46,619 nucleotides of DNA from Deltaproteobacteria bacterium (GCA_017996625.1 JAGOGO010000008.1:1-46619), one strand, 5' to 3'. Shown: positions 8,160 to 16,875, numbered from the stretch's first letter. Numbers and translations are program-made. Notes: generated from the sequence alone by a model not told the origin.

Positions 8160-9986
8160 TTACTGCTGATATACCTGTAATTTCAGTTCAGCATCACGTC
8201 CGGGCGCATGTCTCTTCCGATCCGGCCGGACAATGCTTTCGGCAACCACCTCCGCAATATCTCTGACCGGGATACTGGCACTACTGCCAAACGTCTTCTT
8301 GCAGAGCGGGCAGGCAGTCACCAGTATGTCCGGATTCTCTGCAGTCAGCGTGCGGTAGGCCTCAACGGTAATTGCCCGCCGCTGTTCATAGGTGATGACC
8401 GTGTTCGCCAGACTGCCGCCACAGCACAGGCTGTTTTTGCCTTCATGAGATACCGTTACCAAGACGGCGATACGGCTGAGCACCTCTCGCGGTTCTCGGT
8501 ATATTCCGGCTCTCCTTCCCAGTTCGCATGGATCATGGTAGGCTGCGGTCAACGTGGTCGGAAATACCTCGATGCTACCCTGCTCGATAAGGTTTCGAAT
8601 GAACTCCGTATGGTGCATCACTGCCAGATCGCTACTATACTCGCTGGCACAAACCTGATAGCAGATGGGGCAGGAGGTGACCAGCGTGTGAGCTCCTGAG
8701 TTTCTGATGGCGCGACGGTTGTGTTCGATGAGCGCTTTCGCTTCAGCTGCTTTTCCGACCAAAACCAGCGGCCTTCCGCAGCAAACAGTTCCCTGCTCAT
8801 CCATGTAGCAGTAGTGCACCCCGGCAGCATCAAAAATAGCTGTCATTGCTTTGCTCACCCCTGGGACAAGGTGGCCCATGCATCCAGCAAAGTAGAGCAC
8901 CTCAGCTTGCCGCGGTGTGCTCTCGTGCAGGTAATCATATCGGCTGGACGGCTCAGCCGCTGTCTGTTGCCGCGCGTTCAAGCGCAACCCGTCAGTGTTT
9001 ATTCCTACCGGACATGCTTCCTTGCAGCGGCCGCACAGCATGCAATTGTGAAGCGTGCTCTCAATGATCTTCCTGCTGCGTGTATCCCGAAGAAAATAGA
9101 CCGACTGCGTATGACACACATCTGCGGCTGCAGCCATCTGGCAGGTGCTGAGACAGATCCCGCATCGGGAGCACGAATCGATTTCCACTTCGCGGTATAC
9201 TTCTTCGTTCTTGTCCCGAAGGCTGTACTGACGAAACAAAATAAGACCAACCTCAGCCGGAATGTGCAGGTACCGGGAAAAAGGCAAAGAACAAAAAAAC
9301 GTGCCGAGCACCAGTGAATAAGCCCAATAGGCTGGTACAGCGAGTAATGTAACCGGAAGAAAGCCTGAAGCATAGTGCCCCAGCGGAACGGTGATAAAGC
9401 CACCATTACCGTTCACACCGGCCATAAGGCTTTCCGCTGCAAGGCGAAGCGGGAAAACGAGCCAGAGTGCCAGGAGAGCAAAACGGTCTCCGGTCGTATG
9501 GACGACGGGCCGGGCTGTACCGAAGGCATGGGGCACCATTCGTTTGAACCACGCTAGGCTGACACCCGAAAGTGTCAGCAGCAGCAATCCATCCATCACA
9601 TTGTTGAACACTGATTCGTGAGCCTGCAGACCAGCCGGTGATGCAAAAAATTGGTAGAAAACTGGAACGTAGGGAGGATGCAGTATGGTTCCGCTTGCCA
9701 TGATACAGTGCAGGTTGCCAACCGCAATGAGCAGAAACCAGCCGAACGCCAGACTCATGTGCATGTATCCGAGCAAGGCATTTTGGCGAAACAAATTCCG
9801 ATGCAGCAGACTTTCGAAAAAGATTTCCCGCAGCGCCGCGAGAGTTTTTCCGCTCAGAATACCTTTTAGCAGCTGTCTGCGGCTGTCACTGTCGAGTCTG
9901 ACCAACCATTGGCCGGACTTCCATCCTACTATTCCGAGCAGGAATAGAAGACCTCCACAGAAGGGAATAACGAACGGATGAAACAT
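8160..9986 (-). CDS. HdrE/HdrD-like fusion: NarI-like membrane domain plus ferredoxin plus two CCG domains
   Basis: This 608-residue protein begins with about five or six membrane segments resembling NarI/HdrE cytochrome-b-type subunits (residues 1-235). A dicluster ferredoxin follows (CSRCGICLSTC near 270, CMLCGRCKEAC near 312). Two complete cysteine-rich CCG domains come next. The first is GCMGHLVPG...VCCGRP...CPICYQVC and the second is DPCELGRRA...LCCGGS...CPLCKKTF. CCG domains bind the noncubane [4Fe-4S] cluster in HdrB/HdrD, so this looks like a membrane-anchored disulfide- or sulfur-handling subunit similar to HdrDE or DsrMK. The ATG follows AGAGGAC. It takes the position that HdrB2 holds in sHdr clusters. 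Haem ligands could not be assigned with confidence. Confidence 0.88.
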   Translation of the reverse strand: MFHPFVIPFCGGLLFLLGIVGWKSGQWLVRLDSDSRRQLLKGILSGKTLAALREIFFESLLHRNLFRQNALLGYMHMSLAFGWFLLIAVGNLHCIMASGTILHPPYVPVFYQFFASPAGLQAHESVFNNVMDGLLLLTLSGVSLAWFKRMVPHAFGTARPVVHTTGDRFALLALWLVFPLRLAAESLMAGVNGNGGFITVPLGHYASGFLPVTLLAVPAYWAYSLVLGTFFCSLPFSRYLHIPAEVGLILFRQYSLRDKNEEVYREVEIDSCSRCGICLSTCQMAAAADVCHTQSVYFLRDTRSRKIIESTLHNCMLCGRCKEACPVGINTDGLRLNARQQTAAEPSSRYDYLHESTPRQAEVLYFAGCMGHLVPGVSKAMTAIFDAAGVHYCYMDEQGTVCCGRPLVLVGKAAEAKALIEHNRRAIRNSGAHTLVTSCPICYQVCASEYSSDLAVMHHTEFIRNLIEQGSIEVFPTTLTAAYHDPCELGRRAGIYREPREVLSRIAVLVTVSHEGKNSLCCGGSLANTVITYEQRRAITVEAYRTLTAENPDILVTACPLCKKTFGSSASIPVRDIAEVVAESIVRPDRKRHAPGRDAELKLQVYQQ

Positions 9987-10037
9987 GGATCGTCCTCTCT
10001 GCGGACTGCGGAAACAAGCCTGCTGGCTATATATAGG

Positions 10038-10394
10038 TCACACTCCGATCACCCCTTCAGCACCCAGCAATTTTTCGATTGCCAGAATTGCTCCTCTCGT
10101 GTTAACACCGCGAGGGCATATGGTCTGGCACTTGCCACAGACCATGCACTTCCGGATTTCCTTGCGAAGGTTCTTGGTGCGTCCTATAGATAGCATCAGC
10201 ATCAGCCTCCGAAGGTTAAAAGAAGTGAATTGTCCCGCTGAACAGGTAGCTGCACACGTACCACAGGCAATACACACATCAAGAGAAGGCTCGGCCGCCC
10301 GCGCCTTCATCGCGAGTCCGATATCTGCCCGGTCGTAGTCAATCTGATTGTCTTTGTTGATGGAATAGCCCCACTCCACGGTTTTCTCCTGCAT
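10038..10394 (-). CDS. hdrC: HdrC-like dicluster ferredoxin (HdrC2 position)
   Basis: This is a small 118-residue protein with two classical [4Fe-4S] motifs, CIACGTCAATCSAG and CMVCGKCQTICPRG, separated by a helical spacer as in HdrC. The start is uncertain: ATG at 10394 (MQEKTVEW) or TTG at 10403. Neither has a strong ribosome binding site, because the upstream bases are taken up by a 9-nt-period repeat. It sits between hdrA and the HdrE/HdrD fusion and should pass electrons between them. The second cysteine of each cluster set is intact, so it is expected to be functional. Confidence 0.85.
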   Translation of the reverse strand: MQEKTVEWGYSINKDNQIDYDRADIGLAMKARAAEPSLDVCIACGTCAATCSAGQFTSFNLRRLMLMLSIGRTKNLRKEIRKCMVCGKCQTICPRGVNTRGAILAIEKLLGAEGVIGV

Positions 10395-10403
10395 GGTGTG
10401 CAA

Positions 10404-10444
10404 TATATGTCTTATATGTCGTATACGCCTTATATTACCTATAG
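10404..10444. repeat. 9-nt-period tandem array
   Basis: Four and a half degenerate 9-mers run in phase: TATATGTCT, TATATGTCG, TATACGCCT, TATATTACC, TATAG. The array overlaps the stop codon of hdrA and fills the spacer before hdrC2. It resembles the 3530-3565 element in period and sequence. Confidence 0.7.
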
Positions 10445-11470
10445 CCCCTTTCTCAACTCCTTCAAGTACTCCAATACCTGCAGACAGGCAGCCCGGGCAT
10501 CGGCAATCGTTCCCTGGATCGATTTCGGCCCGGTGCAGGTGCCGGCTAGAAAGACTCCGGGTATTTGAGCCTTGTTGTTCTGCGTGTGTTCGTCTGCCGG
10601 AACAATAAAGCCATCGCTGCCTCTGGCCAGGTCGAGCATGCGGGCAACACGTGTTGTGCCTTCTGACGGAACCATACCGACCATGAGTACCAGCAAATCT
10701 ACGGTCATCCGTAAAGGAAGCCCTCTGAGGGTATCCTCGACTTTCACGATAATGCGGCCCTGTGGATCATCACATGCTTCCGACAATCGTCCACGAATAA
10801 ACGTCACGCCATGTTTCTCCTGCGCCTCCCGGTACAGCTTTTCGTAGCCGCGGCCAAACATTCTCAGATCCATATAAAAACAAAACACCTGAGCATCAGG
10901 CAGTCGTTCTTTAACCGTGATGGATTGCTTCACTGCAGTCACACAGCAGACTCTTGAGCAGTATTCGTTACCTACCTTTTCATCTCGAGAGCCGACGCAG
11001 TGGATGAAGCCGATGCGTTGCGGAACCTGTCCGGCAGGATTGACCAGCGGCTTGCCGCCAGCTATCAGGCGCTCCAGGTCAGCTGAGGTGATCACGTTTT
11101 CGTAAATACCGTATCCGTATTCCTCTTTCTTTCGTGCATTAAACACGTCAAAACCGGTCGCAATCAGCACGGCATCGGCTTCTATCGCTTCTCTTCCCTG
11201 AACCGAAAGGAGGAATCCGTTCTTCGTTCGCTGTATCTGGGCAAGCTGAGCATTGGTAACCACATTGGTCTGCCCACTCATGCTCTTCTGCAAAAACGCC
11301 AGCACCTCCTGCGTGGGGCGGCGAGTAGGAAAGAGCTTGTCCCAGGTGAGGAGCTTGCCTCCCTGTTTATCAGCCTGTTCGAGCAAGGTGACCTGAACAC
11401 CGTTATGGTCGAGCCAGGCAGCCGCTTCCATACCTGCTATTCCGCCTCCGATAATGACTACCTGCTTCAT
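10439..11470 (-). CDS. hdrA: Short HdrA-like FAD / iron-sulfur subunit
   Basis: At 343 residues this is the compact form of HdrA found in sHdr clusters, lacking the N- and C-terminal ferredoxin insertions of methanogen HdrA (about 650 residues). The FAD-binding GGGIAGMEAA starts at residue 8. The HdrA-specific cluster motif is Cys158-VGSRD...Cys171-SRV-Cys175-Cys176. A second dinucleotide-binding region ends with LAGTCTGPKSIQGTIADA near 310. It should act as the flavin hub of the complex. The ATG is preceded by a modest AGAGAG. It lies 34 bp after hdrB and is co-directional, so one transcript is likely. Whether it bifurcates electrons is not shown; sHdrA proteins are not established bifurcators. 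Confidence 0.9.
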   Translation of the reverse strand: MKQVVIIGGGIAGMEAAAWLDHNGVQVTLLEQADKQGGKLLTWDKLFPTRRPTQEVLAFLQKSMSGQTNVVTNAQLAQIQRTKNGFLLSVQGREAIEADAVLIATGFDVFNARKKEEYGYGIYENVITSADLERLIAGGKPLVNPAGQVPQRIGFIHCVGSRDEKVGNEYCSRVCCVTAVKQSITVKERLPDAQVFCFYMDLRMFGRGYEKLYREAQEKHGVTFIRGRLSEACDDPQGRIIVKVEDTLRGLPLRMTVDLLVLMVGMVPSEGTTRVARMLDLARGSDGFIVPADEHTQNNKAQIPGVFLAGTCTGPKSIQGTIADARAACLQVLEYLKELRKGL

Positions 11471-11504
11471 AGTTTCACGTCTCTCTGTTTTTCAGCATTG
11501 ATTA

Positions 11505-12629
11505 TCAAAACACTTTGAGCACCTTCGGCTTATTCGGTCTTCCCAGCGGCCTTCCCTGTATATCGGAGTACTTTTTGTCAGGGTCATACGGCACACCCAT
11601 CTTATCGAGCAATGGCTCTATGGCTGCCTGATGCACCTGTAATCCGATATCCCACGGATCATAGCCAAGCACCAGGCCGGCAACCTCTTCAAAAGTGAAA
11701 ACCGGTATTCCGAAGCCATCCTTGCCGTAGGTAATTCCCTCGATCTCACTGATCGCATACTGCCAGCGATCCAGAAACAGCGAACATCCCGGACAATTGG
11801 TAATAATCATATCTGGCTCGTACGGCTGCATCGAGTTAAACTTTTTCTTGGAGCAGCCGATTGAGTACCCGCGATTGGCGCGCACAAAGTACTGCCGGAA
11901 ACCGAATCCGCAGCAATGGCGGCGTTCCGGGTAGTCGACCGCTTCTCCTCCCCAGGCGTCGATCATTCCTGCCAGGACATACGGGTACTCTGCTCCGCCG
12001 ATTCCTTTCTGAGGGAACATTTTGGCATAGTGGCACCCGATATGGTCGACAACCTTGAGCGGCTTTCCCGTATGCTGGTTGACTAGCCGGTACTTTGCCT
12101 GACTGGCAATGCTTTCTCTGAACCGGTAGAGCACATCGCTGGCGTGCGCCAGATTCCCGGGCTTCTCAAATTCACGGCCGGTGGCATTTTTTAAGTACCG
12201 CCGGACCTTTTCTTCTACGTCCGGAAAGTGACGCCAGGTTTCCAGTACCTCGGTATACACTCCAAAGGAGGTGACACAGGAAGGAACGAAGTTTTCATAA
12301 CCGGCTTCGGTCATGAGCGCAAACTGGCGGGCCACCACTGTCATCAAAGTATCAAGCGGAATGATGTCACTATGGTATCCAATCCCGGTACAGGTGGTAT
12401 GGCAGGGATGTTCATATACTGTTTTCCCCAGGTCGTCTCTCAGGATCTTCAGAAACGTCCATTCAGCTGCGGGAAAGAAATTCTGTCTGACACAGCTCCG
12501 CACATAAAAATAGCGGTCGTTAGCAATCTCCTTTTGGTATTCCTGCCAAACGGCTTGCTTACCGCTCACCTTCTGCGTCCCTGTCTGTGCCGGATTTATC
12601 TGGTTACCGTGTGCAGTTAGGTGACTCAT
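11505..12629 (-). CDS. hdrB: HdrB-like subunit with one complete and one degenerate CCG site
   Basis: This 374-residue protein has two cysteine-rich halves. The C-terminal half has the full noncubane-cluster pattern: Cys199, Cys239-Cys240, Cys279-x2-Cys282. The N-terminal half is degenerate: Cys46, Cys76, Cys80-Thr-Gly in place of CCG, and a single Cys118 where C-x2-C is expected (SCVTSF). In methanogens HdrB carries two noncubane clusters that cleave the CoM-CoB disulfide; here only one seems fully ligated. The start ATG overlaps the stop of hdrC (ATGA at 12626-12629), with GGGGGAAG upstream, so the two are translationally coupled. Confidence 0.88.
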   Translation of the reverse strand: MSHLTAHGNQINPAQTGTQKVSGKQAVWQEYQKEIANDRYFYVRSCVRQNFFPAAEWTFLKILRDDLGKTVYEHPCHTTCTGIGYHSDIIPLDTLMTVVARQFALMTEAGYENFVPSCVTSFGVYTEVLETWRHFPDVEEKVRRYLKNATGREFEKPGNLAHASDVLYRFRESIASQAKYRLVNQHTGKPLKVVDHIGCHYAKMFPQKGIGGAEYPYVLAGMIDAWGGEAVDYPERRHCCGFGFRQYFVRANRGYSIGCSKKKFNSMQPYEPDMIITNCPGCSLFLDRWQYAISEIEGITYGKDGFGIPVFTFEEVAGLVLGYDPWDIGLQVHQAAIEPLLDKMGVPYDPDKKYSDIQGRPLGRPNKPKVLKVF

Positions 12630-13342
12630 TCTTCCCCCTTTGCATGGTTTCCTGAATTTGCGGAATAAACGTGATGGAAATAAGCTTCTCGCCCCGATGT
12701 GCCATATTCAATGCCCATCTCCAACGCAATGTGTCGCGAGTGTTCTTCAACTGCTTCAAACCGGGACCAGCCTCCGGTGATTTCGAAGATTTTTCGCAGC
12801 TCCTGCAACGTATCATCGGGTATCTTCCTGAGACAGCCCTGACCTTCGACCTGGTATTGCGCACCCAGCCGTTCCATAACAGCTACCCAGTTTCGCTGTT
12901 GCCAGTCCCAAATCGGCCCGAGTTCCGGATGCAGATCGGTTCCGATATTTTCGAGGTACAGACAGTACCCGTGATTCAAAATCCATTCGCCGATGGTTCT
13001 CTTGATCGCCAGCTGCTGTCTCCCCTTTTCCGACTGAACGAAATACCCCGTCTCCTGAGCCAGGGAGCGAAGGGCAATAACGACCAGGCCCGGAGCATTT
13101 CCTCTCGGACAGCGAGTCTTGCATGACATGCACTCTCCGCAGTACCAGATGGTATCGGATTTCAATAGCCCCTTAATGGCGTCGTCATCTTTCGTTTGCA
13201 CGGTGGAGACAATAACCCGGGGATCGTAGTCGTAGAACTCGGCAGCAGGACAAATTGCGGTACAGGTCCCGCAGTTGATGCATGCCTTTAATCCTTCCCG
13301 GATTCTGACGTCCTGCATTAACATGTCGAATAGTGTTCCCAT
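12626..13342 (-). CDS. hdrC: HdrC-like dicluster subunit, first gene of operon
   Basis: This 238-residue protein carries two [4Fe-4S] motifs, CINCGTCTAICP (near 20) and CGECMSCKTRCPRG (near 75), in a helical HdrC fold. The C-terminal part is longer than in many HdrC proteins. The ATG is preceded by GGGAGG with a rather long 14-nt spacer. It is the promoter-proximal gene of a seven-gene minus-strand operon and its stop overlaps hdrB. HdrC normally wires HdrB to HdrA. Confidence 0.88.
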   Translation of the reverse strand: MGTLFDMLMQDVRIREGLKACINCGTCTAICPAAEFYDYDPRVIVSTVQTKDDDAIKGLLKSDTIWYCGECMSCKTRCPRGNAPGLVVIALRSLAQETGYFVQSEKGRQQLAIKRTIGEWILNHGYCLYLENIGTDLHPELGPIWDWQQRNWVAVMERLGAQYQVEGQGCLRKIPDDTLQELRKIFEITGGWSRFEAVEEHSRHIALEMGIEYGTSGREAYFHHVYSANSGNHAKGEE

Positions 13343-14040
13343 ATAGTCGTATCTAACCTCCCTGCGCGATATACAGAATCCTTTTTTCGAATCTTCCGGA
13401 CCCTAAAATCTGATTTCCTATATTTCCCATCAGGAGTGTCTGGAACCATTCCAAAAAAAATTTCCTTGTTCTATGGGTTGCCTTCGTCCTATTCAGCAGC
13501 GTCTGATCCAGCTATTCTCCGGAATCGTCATTGTTTCTGCCTATTCTCTATTTTTCCGATAGGAAATATCGACAACAATGCCATAAAAAAAATCGCGTAC
13601 TACTGATTCTTCTTCTTGCCTTATCTGCGTATCACATTCGTAATTCGCCTGCCGCATTCTCCTCGATTTCATTTTCATGATACCGACTACCGCGAATACA
13701 AGTTTATACTGTCCATCACGTATTTTTGGCACAAAAAGTTTGTATCTTAGCCAGGGGTCAGAATTGTTCGGTTGTCCGGTTCTTTTTTTGTCACCAATCA
13801 GGAAGTCTCCCTCGTGAGAGCACGTTTCTCTCCTCTTTCTCTAGACATAGTCTTCTCTAAGGATCCAGGAAAACTGCGCAACCAGGACCGCGTACAGTCG
13901 ACTCTTAGTACCAGAGTGCCTGCCTTGGTTATTCATGCAGCCGTGTCATTGTCCGGATATCGATCATGTGGTGCTTGTCGGGTATCAAACCGTCCCGGCA
14001 TGGTGGTGAGCCAAGATAGTGGACCAGCAAAACCAGTGCC
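13343..14040. other. Non-coding region upstream of the Hdr operon
   Basis: About 700 bp precede hdrC and must contain its promoter, but I could not find a convincing -35/-10 or sigma-54 site on the minus strand. Short AT-rich open frames here lack ribosome binding sites. No tRNA, terminator or strong repeat was seen. Confidence 0.4.
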
Positions 14041-14439
14041 TCACTCTGTGCTTGAGGCAGACTCTCCTTTCGCCTTCTCCTCATAGTGTTTCGCCATCTC
14101 CTCATAGTTCTGCTTGGCATTCTGGTAAGAGTGGATCAGGTTCTGGCAGTGGAGCTGCATCAGTTTGCCCTCTCCCTTTTCAACTTTCTCATAGGTGAAA
14201 GCATTTTTCATCTTTTCGTGAAGCTGAATTTTCTTCTGAGCGTTGTCGGCCTGCATGCGGAAGTACGCGGCAATGGCTTCGAAGTCCGCGCCAGTCTTGG
14301 CGTCCGAGATCCGCGGATAAATAGTATCCTCTGTTATCGGCTCTATGTCCTGAGAAAAAGCCGCAGAGCTGGAAGCGAGCACCGCAATGAAACAAATGGA
14401 AAAGAGAGCATGGATGCTGACAGCACGTGTGTTTTTCAT
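14041..14439 (-). CDS. Small secreted alpha-helical protein, function unknown
   Basis: This 132-residue protein has a clear signal peptide (FSICFIAVLASSSAAFSQ) and a charged, mostly helical mature part with repeated Lys/Glu heptads (ISDAKTGADFEAIAAYFRMQ, then NAKQNYEEMAKHYEEKAKG). No cysteines or catalytic motif are obvious. It looks like a conserved periplasmic helical-bundle protein, but I do not know its function. The ribosome binding site GGAG lies in the 6-nt loop of a 6-bp hairpin (listed separately). It is transcribed divergently from ftsH. Confidence 0.7.
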   Translation of the reverse strand: MKNTRAVSIHALFSICFIAVLASSSAAFSQDIEPITEDTIYPRISDAKTGADFEAIAAYFRMQADNAQKKIQLHEKMKNAFTYEKVEKGEGKLMQLHCQNLIHSYQNAKQNYEEMAKHYEEKAKGESASSTE

Positions 14440-14440
14440 G

Positions 14441-14458
14441 ACAGCACTCTCCTGCTGT
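14441..14458 (-). promoter_or_regulatory. Ribosome binding site held in a hairpin loop
   Basis: On the minus strand ACAGCA-GGAGAG-TGCTGT forms a 6-bp stem that displays the Shine-Dalgarno sequence in its loop, immediately before the ATG at 14439. It could be a protein- or RNA-binding control point; this is inference from the fold. Confidence 0.4.
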
Positions 14459-14489
14459 TAGATGATGTGATGACGACTGGTCGCTTGGT

Positions 14490-14517
14490 TTGTTCTTGTC
14501 TGGTCAACAATTATAAT
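14490..14517 (+). promoter_or_regulatory. AT-rich divergent promoter candidate
   Basis: TTGTTC (14490-14495), 16 bp, then a perfect TATAAT (14512-14517) on the plus strand, reading toward ftsH. The overlapping ATTATAAT also provides a TATAAT on the minus strand, suitable for the divergent secreted-protein gene. Confidence 0.4.
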
Positions 14518-14793
14518 ATCTTTTTATTTAATGGTACGTTGATACTGCGCTCCACGTATTCTCAGCGTGGAAGAGTTGTATTTCGTCCACGAGGCTGCTA
14601 AGCGAGGATGGCATCTGTTCAACGTGAGGCACGTGTTATTCCTGATGCCGTATCCCCCACAATCCTTCGGTCGCTATACGTACTCAGCTCGAGCAGAATA
14701 CAGCAAATCCCTACCTCATTATCTTCTGCAGCACGATTATTCTTGTATGAGTCTCCCGGGATTCCAATACATTTTTCATCAAGGAGGCTCACC

Positions 14794-14952
14794 ATGGCTG
14801 TACATGTTTTAGCCAGAATACTGTCAGCAATGATTCTTGGCATTATTGCTACCGAGTTTTTCCTTTTCGTGGCTTCCGGATCGGCGCTCGAGCAGCATGA
14901 TGAGATATCGTATTGTGGCCTCGAAACACACCAGCGCCGCGGTCAACGATGA
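14794..14952 (+). CDS. Small single-pass membrane peptide upstream of ftsH
   Basis: An ATG at 14794 with an excellent AAGGAGG 6 nt upstream opens a 52-codon frame: MAVHVLARILSAMILG at the start, a hydrophobic helix (about residues 10-31), then a polar tail with one cysteine. A longer frame extends upstream, but only this start has a ribosome binding site. It ends 36 bp before ftsH and probably shares its transcript. Small membrane peptides are known to tune FtsH in some bacteria; no homology to those is claimed. Confidence 0.5.
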   Translation: MAVHVLARILSAMILGIIATEFFLFVASGSALEQHDEISYCGLETHQRRGQR

Positions 14953-14988
14953 CGGCAGGCACGTTTTCCCGTACTAGACGAGGATGCG

Positions 14989-16845
14989 ATGGAAAAGACA
15001 ATTCGTTTTTCGCTATGGTATTTCATACTGGCGCTTCTAATCATGATCCTGCTGCAACGGTTTTTCTTCATGCCTCATGTGCAGGATATCACGTACAGCG
15101 AATTCAGGAAACTGGTGCAAGAGAAGAAGGTAAACGACCTCGTTATTTCCTCGGATACGATCCGGGGTAAGCTTGAAAAAGGGGCAGCGGATATCATTGC
15201 TGCTTCGAGAGAGGATCAGTCCGCCAAAGAACTGTTAAAGACTCTGGAAGAGGAGGGGCACGCCTTCAGCACTGTGAGAATGGAAGACCCGGATTTGGTC
15301 GACGTACTCCAGAATAATGACATCGAATACAAAGCTCAAATCGAGCAGACCTGGTTCACCACGCTCCTTTCCTGGCTGGTGCCGATACTGCTCTTTTTCG
15401 TCATCTGGGGATATCTCCTGAAGAGAATGCAGGCGGGCATGGGAGGCGGCCTCATGAGCATCGGAAAGAGCAAGGCACGGGTCTATGTTGAGGACGAAAC
15501 CAAGGTGACCTTCAGGGACGTAGCGGGAGTCGAAGAAGCCGAAGAGGAACTCAAAGAGGTCATTGAATTCTTGAAAAATCCGGAGAGGTTTCAGACTCTC
15601 GGAGGAAAAATCCCCAAGGGAGTCCTTCTGGTTGGACCGCCGGGCACAGGAAAAACCCTTCTTGCCAAAGCTGTTGCGGGAGAAGCCAGGGTACCGTTTT
15701 TCAGTCTGGTAGGATCGGACTTTGTGGAGATGTTCGTCGGCGTAGGCGCGGCACGGGTGAGAGACCTCTTTGCCCAGGCCCAGCAGAAAGCGCCGTGTAT
15801 CATTTTTATCGACGAGCTGGATGCCTTGGGAAGAGCGCGAGGGATAGGGCCTGTCATGGGCGGCCACGACGAGCGCGAGCAGACTCTCAATCAGCTCCTC
15901 TCGGAGATGGACGGGTTCGATACAAGAAAGGGCGTGATCATCATGGCAGCCACCAACCGGCCGGAAGTACTCGACCCGGCACTGCTGCGGCCGGGTCGGT
16001 TCGACCGTCATGTCCTGGTAGACAAACCCGATATCAGAGGTCGGGAGCAAATCTTCGAGGTACATTCAAGAGGCGTAAAACTTGGCCCAGGAGTCGACTT
16101 GAAGACACTGGCAGCCCGAACACCGGGCATGGTAGGAGCAGATATTGCCAATATAGTCAACGAAGCCGCCCTGCTGGCAGCACGAAAGAACAAGAAAGCA
16201 GTCGAGATGGATGACTTTGACGAGGCGATCGACCGGATCACAGCCGGCCTGGAGAGGAAAAGCCGGGTTATGAATAAAAAGGAAAAAGAGATCGTAGCCT
16301 ACCATGAGACCGGGCACGCACTCATCGCTGAATCACTGGGAACGACCGATCACGTCCACAAGATATCGATTGTACCTCGCGGAATTTCGGCCCTGGGGTA
16401 TACCCTTCAGCTTCCCACAGAGGACCGCTACCTTATGACCAAGCCCGAACTTCTCGACAAAGTTGCGGTGCTGCTCGGCGGTCGGGCAGCAGAAGAGGTC
16501 AGGTTCGGAGAGATATCGACCGGGGCGCATAATGATCTTTTTCGAGCCACGGATATTGCGCGCAGCATGGTCAAGGAATACGGTATGAGCGAGAAACTCG
16601 GCCCTTTAACGTTCGAGAAGGAGCGACGACCTCTTTTCCTTGAAACCGGAATGTCTTCCGGCAAGGAGTATAGCGAGGATACCGCCATGGAGATCGACCG
16701 GGAAGTGGCGCAGATCGTGCGAGAACGCTACGAAACGGTAAAAGGCATTCTCGAAGAGAAGAAGGACAAGCTGGAGAAGGTGGCAACCATCCTCCAGGAA
16801 AAAGAAGTGATTGAAGGTGAGGAGCTGAGAGAGTTGATCGACTGA
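14989..16845 (+). CDS. ftsH: ATP-dependent zinc metalloprotease FtsH
   Basis: This 618-residue membrane AAA+ protease has a first transmembrane helix at 9-29, a periplasmic domain to about 120 and a second helix at 125-145. The AAA+ module has Walker A GPPGTGKT at 216-223, Walker [16 protein letters not shown] near 270 and the second region of homology with [20 protein letters not shown]. The zinc-protease HETGH lies near 439-443, where HEAGH is more common. The length is near the family norm, slightly short at the C-terminus. The ATG follows GAGG closely. FtsH degrades misassembled membrane proteins and short-lived regulators. Confidence 0.97.
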   Translation: MEKTIRFSLWYFILALLIMILLQRFFFMPHVQDITYSEFRKLVQEKKVNDLVISSDTIRGKLEKGAADIIAASREDQSAKELLKTLEEEGHAFSTVRMEDPDLVDVLQNNDIEYKAQIEQTWFTTLLSWLVPILLFFVIWGYLLKRMQAGMGGGLMSIGKSKARVYVEDETKVTFRDVAGVEEAEEELKEVIEFLKNPERFQTLGGKIPKGVLLVGPPGTGKTLLAKAVAGEARVPFFSLVGSDFVEMFVGVGAARVRDLFAQAQQKAPCIIFIDELDALGRARGIGPVMGGHDEREQTLNQLLSEMDGFDTRKGVIIMAATNRPEVLDPALLRPGRFDRHVLVDKPDIRGREQIFEVHSRGVKLGPGVDLKTLAARTPGMVGADIANIVNEAALLAARKNKKAVEMDDFDEAIDRITAGLERKSRVMNKKEKEIVAYHETGHALIAESLGTTDHVHKISIVPRGISALGYTLQLPTEDRYLMTKPELLDKVAVLLGGRAAEEVRFGEISTGAHNDLFRATDIARSMVKEYGMSEKLGPLTFEKERRPLFLETGMSSGKEYSEDTAMEIDREVAQIVRERYETVKGILEEKKDKLEKVATILQEKEVIEGEELRELID

Positions 16846-16875
16846 CGGAAGCCGGTCCCATAGGCAAATTTGAGC

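Noticed and set aside
13541-13732. 63-codon minus frame upstream of hdrC
   Set aside because: GTG start with no ribosome binding site in AT-rich DNA; no recognisable domain.
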